From Methylobacterium sp. FF17 (lineage in GTDB: Bacteria; Pseudomonadota; Alphaproteobacteria; Rhizobiales; Beijerinckiaceae), in NCBI RefSeq assembly GCF_025813715.1, contig NZ_CP107532.1, positions 5,138,501-5,202,500 of the forward strand: a stretch of DNA of 64,000 nucleotides, given 5' to 3'. The position numbers and the translations under genes are program-made. Shown here in pieces: positions 8,578-17,565 of this stretch. The stretch's first letter is position 1; each line of letters starts with the position of its first letter. The notes beneath the pieces were generated by a model. The model was not told the DNA's origin. It searched no databases and saw only the letters and a list, made by a program, of their open reading frames with translations.

Positions 8578-10632
8578 TCAGGCCGCCCCATTGTTCAGGA
8601 CCAGGCGCAGCGAACGCGCGAGCTCGTCACGCCGATACGGCTTGTTCAGAACGGTGAGCTCACCCTTGCCTATGACCTGACCCTCATCGAGGTTGGCGAC
8701 ATAGCCGGAGGTCAGAAGGACCTTCAGGCCTGGACGCAGGCGCTGCGCCTCGACTGCCAGCTGCGACCCATTCATCCCACCGGGCATCACCACGTCGGAG
8801 AACAGGATATCGATGCGCTCGACGCCCCTCAGGTGTTCCAGCGCTTCCGCCGCGTTGAGCGCAACGATCACCCGATAGCGCAACTCTTCCAGGCTCTCGA
8901 CCGCCATGCCGAGCACCCCCTCGTCGTCCTCGACCAGGAGGACCGTGTCCCCTTCGACAGCGCGACGCAGGGGAAGCACGCTGGCCGGGCCGGCGCCGAC
9001 TTCCTCCCCGGCCGCATCGGCGGAACGCGGTATCCTGATGCGGAACGTGGTGCCTGCGCCAACCTCCGACTGGATGTCGACGTAGCCGCCGGCGCTGCAG
9101 GTGAAGCCGTAGACCTGGCTCAAGCCGAGGCCCGTCCCCTTGCCCACTTCCTTCGTGGTGAAGAACGGCTCGAAGACCCGCGCGAGCATCTCGGCCGGAA
9201 TGCCGCTGCCGAGATCGGAGACCGAGATTTCGACGTAGTCGCCCGGCGGCACGCCCTTGTCGGCGACGGCGGCGGTGTCGAGACGGACGTTGCGGCTGCG
9301 CACCGCGATGCGTGCCACGCGTTCGCTGCCCTCCATCGCGTCACGGGCGTTGACCACGAGGTTCAGCACGGCGGCCTCGAACTGGGCCGGGTCGATGCGG
9401 ATCGGATCCAGGGCCGGATCGAGGTCGAAGACCATCTCGATGGCAGCACCGGCGGCCCGCTCGGCCAGGGGCCGGAAGTCGATCAACAGGCGGTTCGGGT
9501 TGAGGGTCTGGGGCCGCAGCATCTGGCGTCGGGAGAAGGCCAGAAGCTGCTGGGTGAGCTGCTCGCCCCGCCGGGCTGCACCCATGGCGGCCTTGGCCAG
9601 ACGCACGACCCGCTCGGTGTTCTCCGGCTTGCGGATCACCATGTCGAGACCGCCGACGATGACCGTCAGCAGGTTGTTGAAGTCGTGGGCCACGCCCCCG
9701 GTCAGCTGGCCGATAGCCTCCATCTTCTGGGCCTGCCGCAGGGCATCTTCGGTCACGCGCTGATCGGACCGGTCGAGGACGATGCCCGCCATGCGGACGG
9801 GATGGCCGTCGCAGCCATATTCCGCCCGGCCCTTGGCGGCGATCCACCGGATCGCGCCGTCCGGACGCTGGATGCGGCATTCGATATCGAGGAAACCGGT
9901 CTCCTCGGCCCGCGCGAAGGCTGCCTCCACGAGGGGCCGATCCTCCGGGACGGCATGGCCGAGGAGGTCGGCCCGTCCCCAGGAGGCGACAGGCTGGTCG
10001 TAACCGAAGATCGCGTCGTGGCGGCCGGAGCGGCGGGCGGTGTCGTTGACGAGATCGAGGTCCCAAGAGCCCATGCCGGCGGAATCGAGTGCGAATGCCA
10101 GCGTCTCGCGCGCCGCTTCGACTTCTCGCGTGCGCTCCTCGACGCGACGCTCCAGCGTTTCGTTGGCGATCCGGAGACGCTCCTGCGCCTGCTCGCGTTC
10201 GAGGATGTGCCCGCGTGCCTGGTACTGACGGCGCCGGACCCGCAAGGCGGACGCGACCGCGCTTGCTAGGGTCTCGGCGTTGATCGGCCGCTCCAGCAGC
10301 ACGACGTTTCCCAGGCGCTCGATGAGCGCGGCAGCACGCGCGGGCCGACGTCCGGCCTGGCGCGTCGCCAGCATGACGAAGGGGAAATCGGACCACGGCG
10401 GCTGGTGATTGACCCAGTCGTCCAGGGTGACCGTGTCTGCCTCGACCAGGGCCTCCTCGGTGACGATGGTGGCGGCCGCGCCGTTCCGCAGTTCACCGAC
10501 CCAGGTGGCGACATCCAGGCAGATGCAGGCAGGCGTCCCCCGCTTGGCGAGCAATTGTTCGATGACCCCCGCATCGCGCCCGCGCGGTGCCAGGATCAGG
10601 ATCCGGCTCTCGATGTCCGTCAACGCCGTCAT
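8578..10632 (-). CDS. Hybrid sensor histidine kinase with N- and C-terminal receiver-like domains
   Basis: 684 residues. An N-terminal receiver-like domain without an obvious phospho-Asp site (residues ~8-130, ending VVLLERPINAETLASAV), a coiled coil (~140-175), a PAS domain (~178-295), the phosphoacceptor helix with GGVAHDFNNLL (His316), an HATPase with NARDAMEG, DLGSGIPA and EPFFTTKEVGKGTGLGL, and a C-terminal receiver with VLLVEDDEGV and phospho-Asp in ILFSDVVMPGG. The start ATG overlaps the stop of the upstream KaiC-like gene by four bases (ATGA), so the two are translationally coupled and likely work together. Cytoplasmic; no membrane helices. Confidence 0.92.
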   Translation of the reverse strand: MTALTDIESRILILAPRGRDAGVIEQLLAKRGTPACICLDVATWVGELRNGAAATIVTEEALVEADTVTLDDWVNHQPPWSDFPFVMLATRQAGRRPARAAALIERLGNVVLLERPINAETLASAVASALRVRRRQYQARGHILEREQAQERLRIANETLERRVEERTREVEAARETLAFALDSAGMGSWDLDLVNDTARRSGRHDAIFGYDQPVASWGRADLLGHAVPEDRPLVEAAFARAEETGFLDIECRIQRPDGAIRWIAAKGRAEYGCDGHPVRMAGIVLDRSDQRVTEDALRQAQKMEAIGQLTGGVAHDFNNLLTVIVGGLDMVIRKPENTERVVRLAKAAMGAARRGEQLTQQLLAFSRRQMLRPQTLNPNRLLIDFRPLAERAAGAAIEMVFDLDPALDPIRIDPAQFEAAVLNLVVNARDAMEGSERVARIAVRSRNVRLDTAAVADKGVPPGDYVEISVSDLGSGIPAEMLARVFEPFFTTKEVGKGTGLGLSQVYGFTCSAGGYVDIQSEVGAGTTFRIRIPRSADAAGEEVGAGPASVLPLRRAVEGDTVLLVEDDEGVLGMAVESLEELRYRVIVALNAAEALEHLRGVERIDILFSDVVMPGGMNGSQLAVEAQRLRPGLKVLLTSGYVANLDEGQVIGKGELTVLNKPYRRDELARSLRLVLNNGAA

Positions 10633-12149
10633 GCGTTTGCGGCGGGCGTCGTGGCGGCATCGCTCTTCAGCATGGCGACCTTGCCGCCGTAGGCCGGCAA
10701 CCCCGTGAGAACGCCTTGGAAATCGGTCAGCGCCTCGCCGACCTGCAAGCCGGTCCCGGCGATGCGCAATTCGCGAATGGTGCGCTCGTGCGCGTTGACC
10801 CGGCTCTTCACCACGGACAGGGCCGTCCGCACCGCGCCTTCGGCCTCGAAGTACCGGAACAGCACGATGCCATCGCTGAGGTAGCTCAAGTCGACGTCCG
10901 TGCGGACCTCGCCGATCACCCCGTGCTGGCCCAGCACGAGGACGGTCGTCGCCCCCTTCTGGTTAAGGTAGCTCAGGAGCTCGTGCATCTGCAGGACAAG
11001 GTACTGCTCGTCCGGCATGGCGTGAACGTAGGCGTTGAGGCTGTCGATGGCGACGAAGATCGAGCCATGGCCCTCGACGGCCTCACGGGCCCGGCAGGCG
11101 AATTCACCCGGCGAGATCTCGGCCGGGTCGATCTGCATGAGATTCAGGGCCCCGGTCTTAACATAGGGCCGCAGGTCCATGCCGAGGAGTGCGGACCGGG
11201 CGAGCAAGGTCGCCCTCCCCTCGTCGAACAGGAAGTAGGTCGCGCGTGCGCCCCGCTCCAGCGCGGCAAGCAGGCACCGGACGGCGGTGGTCGTCTTGCC
11301 GGCGCCGGACGGGCCCATGAGCAGGGTGTTGGTTCCCTGAACGAGGCCGCCGCCGAGCAGCAGGTCGAGTTCGGCCAGGCCGGTCGAGGTTGTGACCGGC
11401 TCGAAGTCTGCTCCGTGCTCGGCCGCAATGAGCCGCGGGAAGACGGTGAGACCCCCCGTGTCGAGCGCAAAATCGTGGAAACCGCCGCGGACCTTCACGC
11501 CGCGCATCTTCACGACGCGGATGCGCCGACGCTCGGCCCCGAACTCGCGCTCCATCTGTTCGAGGACCAGGACCCCGTGGGCGATGCTGTGGAGCTGGAC
11601 GTCCGCCGTGTTGTCGTCGAGCATCAACACCGTGCAACGACGCGACGCGAAGAACTGCTTCAGGGCCAGGATCTGGCGCCGGTATCGCAGCGGGTTCTGG
11701 GCAAGAAGGCGGAGCTCGGACAGGCTGTCGAAGACCACTCGGGCTGGCTTGAGCGCGTCAACGCGCTCCATGACCTCGCGCACGGTCTCGCCGAGCTCGA
11801 CCTCGGACGGGTGCAGGATGGACTGCTCGCTGTCAGGGTCGAGGCCGAGCTCGCTGACGAGTTCGTACACATCGATGCCATCCAGGCTCCAGCCATGGGA
11901 GGCGGCACCGGCGCGAAGTTCGTCGGCACTCTCCGACAGGGTGACGTAGAGGCCCTTCTCGCCTCGGTCGACGCCTTCGAGCAGGAACTGCAGCGACAGG
12001 GTCGTCTTGCCCGCACCAGGCGTGCCCTCGACCAGAAAAAGGCGCTCACGGGTGAAGCCGCCGATCAGGATGTCGTCCAGGCCGGGAATGCCGGTCGAGG
12101 CGACGGGACGGGAACCTGGGGCGGCGGGGCCTGATGGATCAGCGGGCAT
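10629..12149 (-). CDS. KaiC-like double-RecA ATPase
   Basis: 506 residues from the ATG at 12147-12149. Two tandem RecA/KaiC domains, each with a Walker A motif: VEGTPGAGKTT near residues 40-50 and MGPSGAGKTT near 278-287, with Walker B-like strands ARVVFDSLSEL and SIFVAIDSLNAYV. This is the KaiC/RadA-like ATPase family; true circadian KaiC needs KaiA/KaiB partners, and no kaiB lies in this window. The ATGA overlap with the downstream hybrid kinase suggests a signalling module in which the ATPase feeds or receives phosphoryl signals. KaiC-type phosphorylation sites (adjacent Ser-Thr in the second domain) were not evident. Confidence 0.9.
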   Translation of the reverse strand: MPADPSGPAAPGSRPVASTGIPGLDDILIGGFTRERLFLVEGTPGAGKTTLSLQFLLEGVDRGEKGLYVTLSESADELRAGAASHGWSLDGIDVYELVSELGLDPDSEQSILHPSEVELGETVREVMERVDALKPARVVFDSLSELRLLAQNPLRYRRQILALKQFFASRRCTVLMLDDNTADVQLHSIAHGVLVLEQMEREFGAERRRIRVVKMRGVKVRGGFHDFALDTGGLTVFPRLIAAEHGADFEPVTTSTGLAELDLLLGGGLVQGTNTLLMGPSGAGKTTTAVRCLLAALERGARATYFLFDEGRATLLARSALLGMDLRPYVKTGALNLMQIDPAEISPGEFACRAREAVEGHGSIFVAIDSLNAYVHAMPDEQYLVLQMHELLSYLNQKGATTVLVLGQHGVIGEVRTDVDLSYLSDGIVLFRYFEAEGAVRTALSVVKSRVNAHERTIRELRIAGTGLQVGEALTDFQGVLTGLPAYGGKVAMLKSDAATTPAANA

Positions 12150-12233
12150 GGTCACCGTGATGCGGGAAAGGCGCATCCGGTTGCCCTCTGGGTCGGAGCA
12201 GCTCGTCGGCCTTTCGATGGATGTCGTCGTGGG

Positions 12234-12467
12234 TTAACTCGGAAACCCGCGATTGGTGTCCACCGCAACGTGGGCTGAAGGCCAGTCGCCGTACCTTTCC
12301 GGGGCCAGGCATCCGAAGCTCGACGCCGCGTCACCCTCTCGTATCGCCTCATCCCCTGCCTGCGCCCAGGGATGAGGCGCCGGCCCCCTCCAGCCGTCCA
12401 GCCGATCCCGCAAACGCCTCAGTTCCAACGGGGCCCCGTCGACACGCGCCAACGCGTCGTTCCGCAT
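12234..12467 (-). CDS. Possible small protein upstream of the KaiC-like gene
   Basis: 77 residues starting MRNDALARVDGAPLELRRL. Third-position G/C is moderately high, and the frame sits alone in the same direction as the KaiC-like gene, 84 bases upstream. No clear ribosome binding site and no recognised domain. Confidence 0.3.
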   Translation of the reverse strand: MRNDALARVDGAPLELRRLRDRLDGWRGPAPHPWAQAGDEAIREGDAASSFGCLAPERYGDWPSAHVAVDTNRGFPS

Positions 12468-12692
12468 GTTGTCGCCTGCCGGCGGCCGTCCCCCTATTGT
12501 CGGGTGATCTGCATCCGGTTTCCGTATCCGCTTCGTCCGAGCTGTCCGACGGGGTTGGGCGGATGCCAGCCGGTCCGCTGTAGGAAGAGCGCAGGCGCAT
12601 TGCTTCCTGAGCTCATCCGGGCAGATCATCAGCAGCGCAGGCGTCGTCGGATCGCGGCGCGCCCTGTCAGGCCTTTCGCCTGCCCGTGATCG

Positions 12693-15230
12693 TCACCAGC
12701 GATATCGCAGCGTGGCAAGAATCGTCTGCCTGTTTCCGTAGAAGCAGCCGGTGGCCGCGATGCACGTCGTGACATAGGTCCTGTCGAAGAGGTTCGTAGC
12801 GTTGAGTGCGAGGTCGACGCCCTTCAGCGATGGGTAGCGATATCCGAAATCGTACCGCAGCGCCGCGTCGACGAGCGTGACCACAGGGGTCTTGTAGAGG
12901 TTGGCATTGTCGCCGACCGAGACGCCGATGTAGCGCACGCCCGTACCCAGGCCGAGGCCAGCCCAGTCGCCGGTCCGGATCGTGTAGTCGAGCCAGACGG
13001 AGGCCTGGTGGCGCGGAACGAAGGGCAGTTCGTTCCCGACGATGCTGACGCCCGCCGCATTGGCGTTCGCCTTGGTGAATTCGCTGGTCATCGCCGCGTA
13101 GGAGGCGATGACGTCGAGGCTCTCGCTCAGGCTCGCCTTGGCCTCCAGCTCCAGCCCGCGGACCCGTGCCTCGCCGGCCTGGGTATTGAAGCGGAAATCC
13201 AGGGCGTCCGGCGTCAGCACGTTCTGCTGCTTCAGATCAAAGACTGCGCCAGTCAGCAGGAGGTTGGTTCCTGCCGGCTGCACCTTGATGCCGCCCTCGA
13301 TCTGATCGCCTGTGGTCGGAGCGAAGGGCGTACCGAGGCGATTCGTCCCGGATGTCGGCTGGAACGACGTCGCGTAGCTCACATACGGCGCGAAGCCCCC
13401 CTCGAACAGGTAGCTCAAGCCCACACGCCCGGTGAAGGCCGCATCGTCCTGCCTGACCCGGCTCACCGCTCCGGTCGCAGCCGTCCGGGTCCGGGTGACC
13501 GCATCGGCCCAGTCCTGCCGGCCGCTCAGGGTGAGACTGAACCCGCCCACGCGGATCTCGTCCTGGACGTAGAGGCCGGCCTGGTTACGCCCTTGCGTAA
13601 TCCGGGTTCCCAGCGGGGGGCGCGTGACCGTGCCGGCATAGACCGGAGTGAAGATGTCGACGGACGGGACGACCCGGAGTTCGGATTCGTCGTAGCGCGC
13701 ATCCTCGCGCAGGTAATCGGCCCCGAACAGAAGTGTGTGCGCGAGAGGTCCTGTGAAGAAACGTGCCTCCGCTTGGTTGTCGACGTTGAAGAGGTTGGAG
13801 CGTTCCGGGAACGCCCAGGCATACCGCGACAGTGTCCGGCCGTTGGCCGCGAGACCGATCGCCTGCACGCGCTGGGTGTCGGCTTCGACGTGCGAGAACC
13901 GGAGGTTCTGGCGCACGGTCCAAACATCGTTGAACCGATGCTCGAAGGCATAGCCGATAAAGCCCTGGTCGAGCTTGAAGCGATCGTAGTTCGGCTCACC
14001 GATGAAGCGGTTGGTGGGAATGCGCCCGCGCGGGTTGTTGTAGAGCGTGCCGAGCGTTGGCAAGCCCTGTGGCGCGCCGCCTCCGGGCGAGTCGATGTGC
14101 AGGTACTGCGACAGGATCGTGAGGGAGGTGTCGGCATCCGGCCGGAACGTGACGCTCGGAGCGATGAAGACGCGGTCCTCCTCCAGATGATCGACCTGTG
14201 TGCCGGTGGTGCGGGCGAGGCCCGTCAGGCGATAGAGGATCCGGCCGTCGGGATCGACGGGACCGAAGAGATCGAAGGCGGCCTGCGCACGCCCGAAGCT
14301 GCCGGTCTGAAGCTGGATCTCGCGCAAAGGCACCGCACTCGGCCGCTTGCTCACGAGGTTGAGCAAGCCACCTGGCGAGTTCTGCCCATACAGCCCCGAT
14401 GAGGGACCCTTCAGCAACTCGATCCGCTCCAAGCCGTACGACTCGATGCGCGGCTGCGAGTAGCCCCGGGCGCCGAAGGGCAGGCGCAATCCATCGAGGT
14501 AGCGTCCGGGCACGAAGCCACGGACATAAAGCCAGTCGTAGCGCAGGTCCGTGCCGTACTGCGTGAGAACGCCCGGCGTATAGAGCAGAGCTTGGCTGAC
14601 GCTCTGCGCCTGCCGATCCTCGATCTCCTTGCGGCCGACCACGTTGACCGCCTGGGGCGTCTCCAGGATCGAGGTGCCAGTCTTGGTCGCCGTCGCGCTG
14701 CGTCTGGCGACATAGCCGTTCGTCGGACCGAGGGCCGTATCCCCCATCACCTCCAGGGCATCGAGGGTGACGGCGCCATCCTGGATGCTGCCGAGATCGG
14801 CCTGGGCGACGAGGCCGACGATGGTTGCGGAGCGCGGCGCCGTGAAGTGCGGCACGAGGCCGGTTCCAACGAGGAGGCGTCGAAGTCCTTCCACCCGCTC
14901 GTAGCGTCCGGCAAGCGGCATCGCACGAAGGCGACGGGTGGCGTGGCTGTCGTAGATGAGCTGAACGCCGCTGACGGCACCGTACGTCGCCAGGGCCTCA
15001 TCCAGGGGCTGGGCGGAAATCGCGAAGTCGAGGATCTCCTCCGAACCCGGCCCCATCGCGGCCACGCGAACGATGTGCGGACCAAGGGCCATGTGGCTCC
15101 GGTCCGCCTGCCCGATGGCCCCCGAGGCCGGTGCCGGCAGGGCGAGGACGAGCGCCGCGACACCACTCAAGCCCGTCACCATCCGATAGCCGTCCCCCGT
15201 CCGCTTCTGTCCACGTCCCCGTACCGTCAT
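12693..15230 (-). CDS. TonB-dependent siderophore receptor with STN signalling domain
   Basis: 845 residues from an ATG at 15228-15230. A signal peptide (VTGLSGVAALVLALPAPASG) is followed by an STN domain (~75-150; LDEALATYGAVSGVQLIYDS), a plug (SILETPQAVNVVGRKEIEDR, then LLYTPGVLTQYG and LYVRGFVPGRYLDGL) and a 22-strand barrel ending in aromatic W (TILATLRYRW). The STN domain makes it a transducer: substrate binding is relayed to the FecR-type protein encoded next to it. The ligand, presumably a ferric siderophore, cannot be read from sequence. No transport ABC genes are beside it. Confidence 0.93.
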   Translation of the reverse strand: MTVRGRGQKRTGDGYRMVTGLSGVAALVLALPAPASGAIGQADRSHMALGPHIVRVAAMGPGSEEILDFAISAQPLDEALATYGAVSGVQLIYDSHATRRLRAMPLAGRYERVEGLRRLLVGTGLVPHFTAPRSATIVGLVAQADLGSIQDGAVTLDALEVMGDTALGPTNGYVARRSATATKTGTSILETPQAVNVVGRKEIEDRQAQSVSQALLYTPGVLTQYGTDLRYDWLYVRGFVPGRYLDGLRLPFGARGYSQPRIESYGLERIELLKGPSSGLYGQNSPGGLLNLVSKRPSAVPLREIQLQTGSFGRAQAAFDLFGPVDPDGRILYRLTGLARTTGTQVDHLEEDRVFIAPSVTFRPDADTSLTILSQYLHIDSPGGGAPQGLPTLGTLYNNPRGRIPTNRFIGEPNYDRFKLDQGFIGYAFEHRFNDVWTVRQNLRFSHVEADTQRVQAIGLAANGRTLSRYAWAFPERSNLFNVDNQAEARFFTGPLAHTLLFGADYLREDARYDESELRVVPSVDIFTPVYAGTVTRPPLGTRITQGRNQAGLYVQDEIRVGGFSLTLSGRQDWADAVTRTRTAATGAVSRVRQDDAAFTGRVGLSYLFEGGFAPYVSYATSFQPTSGTNRLGTPFAPTTGDQIEGGIKVQPAGTNLLLTGAVFDLKQQNVLTPDALDFRFNTQAGEARVRGLELEAKASLSESLDVIASYAAMTSEFTKANANAAGVSIVGNELPFVPRHQASVWLDYTIRTGDWAGLGLGTGVRYIGVSVGDNANLYKTPVVTLVDAALRYDFGYRYPSLKGVDLALNATNLFDRTYVTTCIAATGCFYGNRQTILATLRYRW

Positions 15231-15371
15231 TCGACCCACCGTCTCCGCGCGGTCTTCTGACCGCGGCCCGACGGGTCGTGATCGCCCGCCTGACTCCTCA
15301 GACGTGCGGCGGGTGACGAACCCGCAAAAAAAGATCATGGCTCACGTCGTCATGCGTGAGCGCTCTCGGGA

Positions 15372-16385
15372 TCAGCGCAGGACCACGATCCGGTCGCCCA
15401 ATCTGACCTCGGACAAGGCCAGGGCGGTCCGGATGCTGCCGAGGGCTTCCTCCGGACGTGCGAGGTGGAAGATCCCCGTCACTCGCCGGGAGGCCGCGCT
15501 CGGACTGCCCAGGATGATCCGGCCCGGGCGATATCGATTGAGGTCCTCCACGACCTGGGAGAGGGGGGTGTCGCGGAACACGAGGAGGCCCCGCCTCCAG
15601 GCCGCGACGGAGGCGATGTCGACGGGATGGACCCCGCGCGCATCCGATCCGATCGCCATCGCGTGCCCTGCCGTGAGGCGCATTGCGGCTCTGCCCGGCG
15701 CGGGAACGACCGTGACGAGGCCGGAGAGGCAGGTCAGGTCGGCATCCGTGCCGCCGACCCAGCCGGAGAGTCCGTCGCTCGGCCTGCAGCGAACGGCGAA
15801 TTCCGTCGCTTGACCGGTCTGGGTGGCGAGGCGAGCCTCGCCGACGCTCAGGGTGAGGGCCGCATGGCCGGCCGGCACCGTGACGACCACCGCACCCGCG
15901 TGCAGTGCGATCGCCGGCCTTTCCGGATCGGGATCGGCGTCGAGCGCCGTCTCGGCATCCAGTTCGACGCGGATGCCGCTCGCGAGGGCCAAGGTCCGGA
16001 TCTCGCCGGTTCCGGTCCGGTGGGCCGCGTTCAAGGCCGGCCATCGTAGCGCGAACGTGGCGCCCGCGGCCGCGATGGAGGCCGACGCAACCCCGCCCAC
16101 GGCGACCCGGCCGATCATGCGGCGCCGGGTCAACCCACGCGTGCCGGCACGGGCGGCCGATGCCTCTCCTGAGGCCGCCAGTGCATGGCCGGCCGTCTTC
16201 CAAAGGCCTGCCGCGGCGCGAAACGCAGCGTCGTGTTCCGGGTTCGCGCGCCAGTCCGCGAGGGCCCGCGCATCGTCCTGAGTTGCCGTGCCGGATGTCA
16301 GGCGGACCACCCAGGCGCGCGCCTCCTGCTCGACGCTTCGATCCCCGTCGCCCGAAGGCTGGCCCCGATGGTTCGGCACGCTCAT
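15372..16385 (-). CDS. FecR-family anti-sigma/sigma regulator
   Basis: 337 residues from the ATG at 16383-16385. A cytoplasmic N-terminal domain (ARAWVVRLTSGTATQDDARA; ADWRANPEHDAAF, the DUF4880 motif) that binds the sigma factor, one membrane helix near residues 95-115 (RVAVGGVASASIAAAGATFA, with a twin-arginine-like RRRMIGR before it), and a periplasmic FecR domain plus C-terminal secretin-like STN-binding part (VVEDLNRYRPGRIILG). It passes the signal from the TonB receptor to the sigma factor encoded just upstream. Confidence 0.92.
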   Translation of the reverse strand: MSVPNHRGQPSGDGDRSVEQEARAWVVRLTSGTATQDDARALADWRANPEHDAAFRAAAGLWKTAGHALAASGEASAARAGTRGLTRRRMIGRVAVGGVASASIAAAGATFALRWPALNAAHRTGTGEIRTLALASGIRVELDAETALDADPDPERPAIALHAGAVVVTVPAGHAALTLSVGEARLATQTGQATEFAVRCRPSDGLSGWVGGTDADLTCLSGLVTVVPAPGRAAMRLTAGHAMAIGSDARGVHPVDIASVAAWRRGLLVFRDTPLSQVVEDLNRYRPGRIILGSPSAASRRVTGIFHLARPEEALGSIRTALALSEVRLGDRIVVLR

Positions 16386-16475
16386 TCTACTTTTGCCGAT
16401 TGCCGGAAGGGTTGCGGGCCCTCCTTCGGAGAGCGCTCCATGCAGTGAGACGTTTCCACGAGGACGATCCCGCAA

Positions 16476-17021
16476 TCAATCCGGATGCCGTCGGGCGTGC
16501 AGACGTTCGGCACAGTGATCGAGCGCCATTCTGACGTCCGCTTCCACGGTTCGAAGCGACACACCGAGGCGCGTGGCGATCGCCGCGTGGCTCAGGTTCT
16601 CGAGACGGCTGAGGCGGAAGGCCTCGGCGCGGCGGGGTGGCAGTTCGCGCAGCGCCGCAGCGAGTCCTTGCAGCTCGCCACGGGATTGAGCCTGTCGCTC
16701 AGGGCCGGGTGTCTCGTCGGCGACCGTCAGCAGATCGTTGATCTCGGTGTTCGTGAGAACACGAGACTGGCGCCGCTGCGCACGCTGGTGATCCACGGCG
16801 AGATTTGCAGCGATCTGGAACAGGAAGGCACGTTCATTGTGCAGGGGCGTTTGGCCAAAGTCGGCACGCGCGACCCGGATGAACGCCTCGTGCGCGAGAT
16901 CCGCCGCATCGTGTTGACCGACCTTGCGGCCGAGGAAGCGCAGCAAGGCCTTGCACTGCGTACGATACAGCTTCGCAAGCTGGCTCCCGCGCTCGTCGCG
17001 GGTGGGAGTAACGACAGGCAT
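16476..17021 (-). CDS. FecI-like ECF RNA polymerase sigma factor
   Basis: 181 residues. Sigma region 2 (YRTQCKALLRFLGRKVGQHDAADLAHEAFIRV, split here in two halves: LLRFLGRKVGQHDAADL and AHEAFIRVARADFG) and region 4 (LPPRRAEAFRLSRLENLSHA; LGVSLRTVEADVRMALDH). The gene heads the order sigma-FecR-receptor, the standard cell-surface signalling arrangement for iron-chelate uptake. The stretch upstream is unusually A/T-rich and probably holds its promoter. Confidence 0.93.
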   Translation of the reverse strand: MPVVTPTRDERGSQLAKLYRTQCKALLRFLGRKVGQHDAADLAHEAFIRVARADFGQTPLHNERAFLFQIAANLAVDHQRAQRRQSRVLTNTEINDLLTVADETPGPERQAQSRGELQGLAAALRELPPRRAEAFRLSRLENLSHAAIATRLGVSLRTVEADVRMALDHCAERLHARRHPD

Positions 17022-17116
17022 GGACCCCTGTCCGTGGATGACAGCCGGAGCGACGTCGCGGGCCCATCGCGTATAGCAACGATTCGCCCTATGGCAAGTA
17101 CTTCACGGGCTGGAAT

Positions 17117-17162
17117 CGATATAGAGTCTCCATATTATAATTATTCTATTTTAAAAAATCGA
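17117..17162. promoter_or_regulatory. A/T-rich candidate promoter/operator of the fecI-like gene
   Basis: A run of almost pure A/T in a roughly 67% G/C neighbourhood. Read leftwards it contains TATAAT (17134-17139), about 112 bases before the sigma gene. The A/T-rich symmetric core TTATAATTAT could also bind an iron regulator, but no exact Fur or Irr box is seen. Inference only. Confidence 0.4.
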
Positions 17163-17265
17163 GTTGTGATTGCGATGTATCTCCTATTTGGTTTCTTATA
17201 GCTAGCCGAGGTCGCATGAATTTGCCCTCTACTGCCATCGCTAGTCCGACGTATCCTTGAAAAGG

Positions 17266-17427
17266 ATGGGGGATTGGCTCCGTTCCGCCCACGGCGACTG
17301 GATCTGGCAGGTCAAGGACATGGCCGAAGCAAGCGAGTGGGTGACGCGCTGTCCCAACCCAATGTCTGGTCCCCGCGAGATCGAGATCCGCCCCTTGTCC
17401 GAAGCATCCGACTTTACGCTGGCGTAG
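17266..17427 (+). pseudogene. Remnant of a YCII (YciI/DGPF) domain protein
   Basis: A 53-residue frame with GDWIWQVKDMAEASEWVTRC and CPNPMSGPREIEIRPL, then SEASDF. This is the C-terminal half of YCII-related proteins, whose usual text is F-W-x-W-Q-V-K-s-x-e-E-A-x-x-W-x-x-R-C-P-N-P. The N-terminal half with the DGPF motif is missing and the sequence before 17266 does not continue the fold, so the gene is truncated. YCII proteins of this group often accompany ECF sigma factors. Confidence 0.75.
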
Positions 17428-17565
17428 GATAGACTCGGCAGCGTTTCGCCATACCAGCGAATAGCTTCTAATCAATCTGCGCCTGCTCGCCCTCCCCCCG
17501 CGTCCAGAGTACCGACGCGGGGGCCATTCTATGATCCTGACGCAAGCTTCTGCGCAGCTCGTAGA

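Noticed and set aside
10629..12149. Circadian clock gene kaiC
   Set aside because: No kaiB or kaiA in the window and no evident Ser-Thr phosphorylation pair; the fold is right but the clock role is unsupported.
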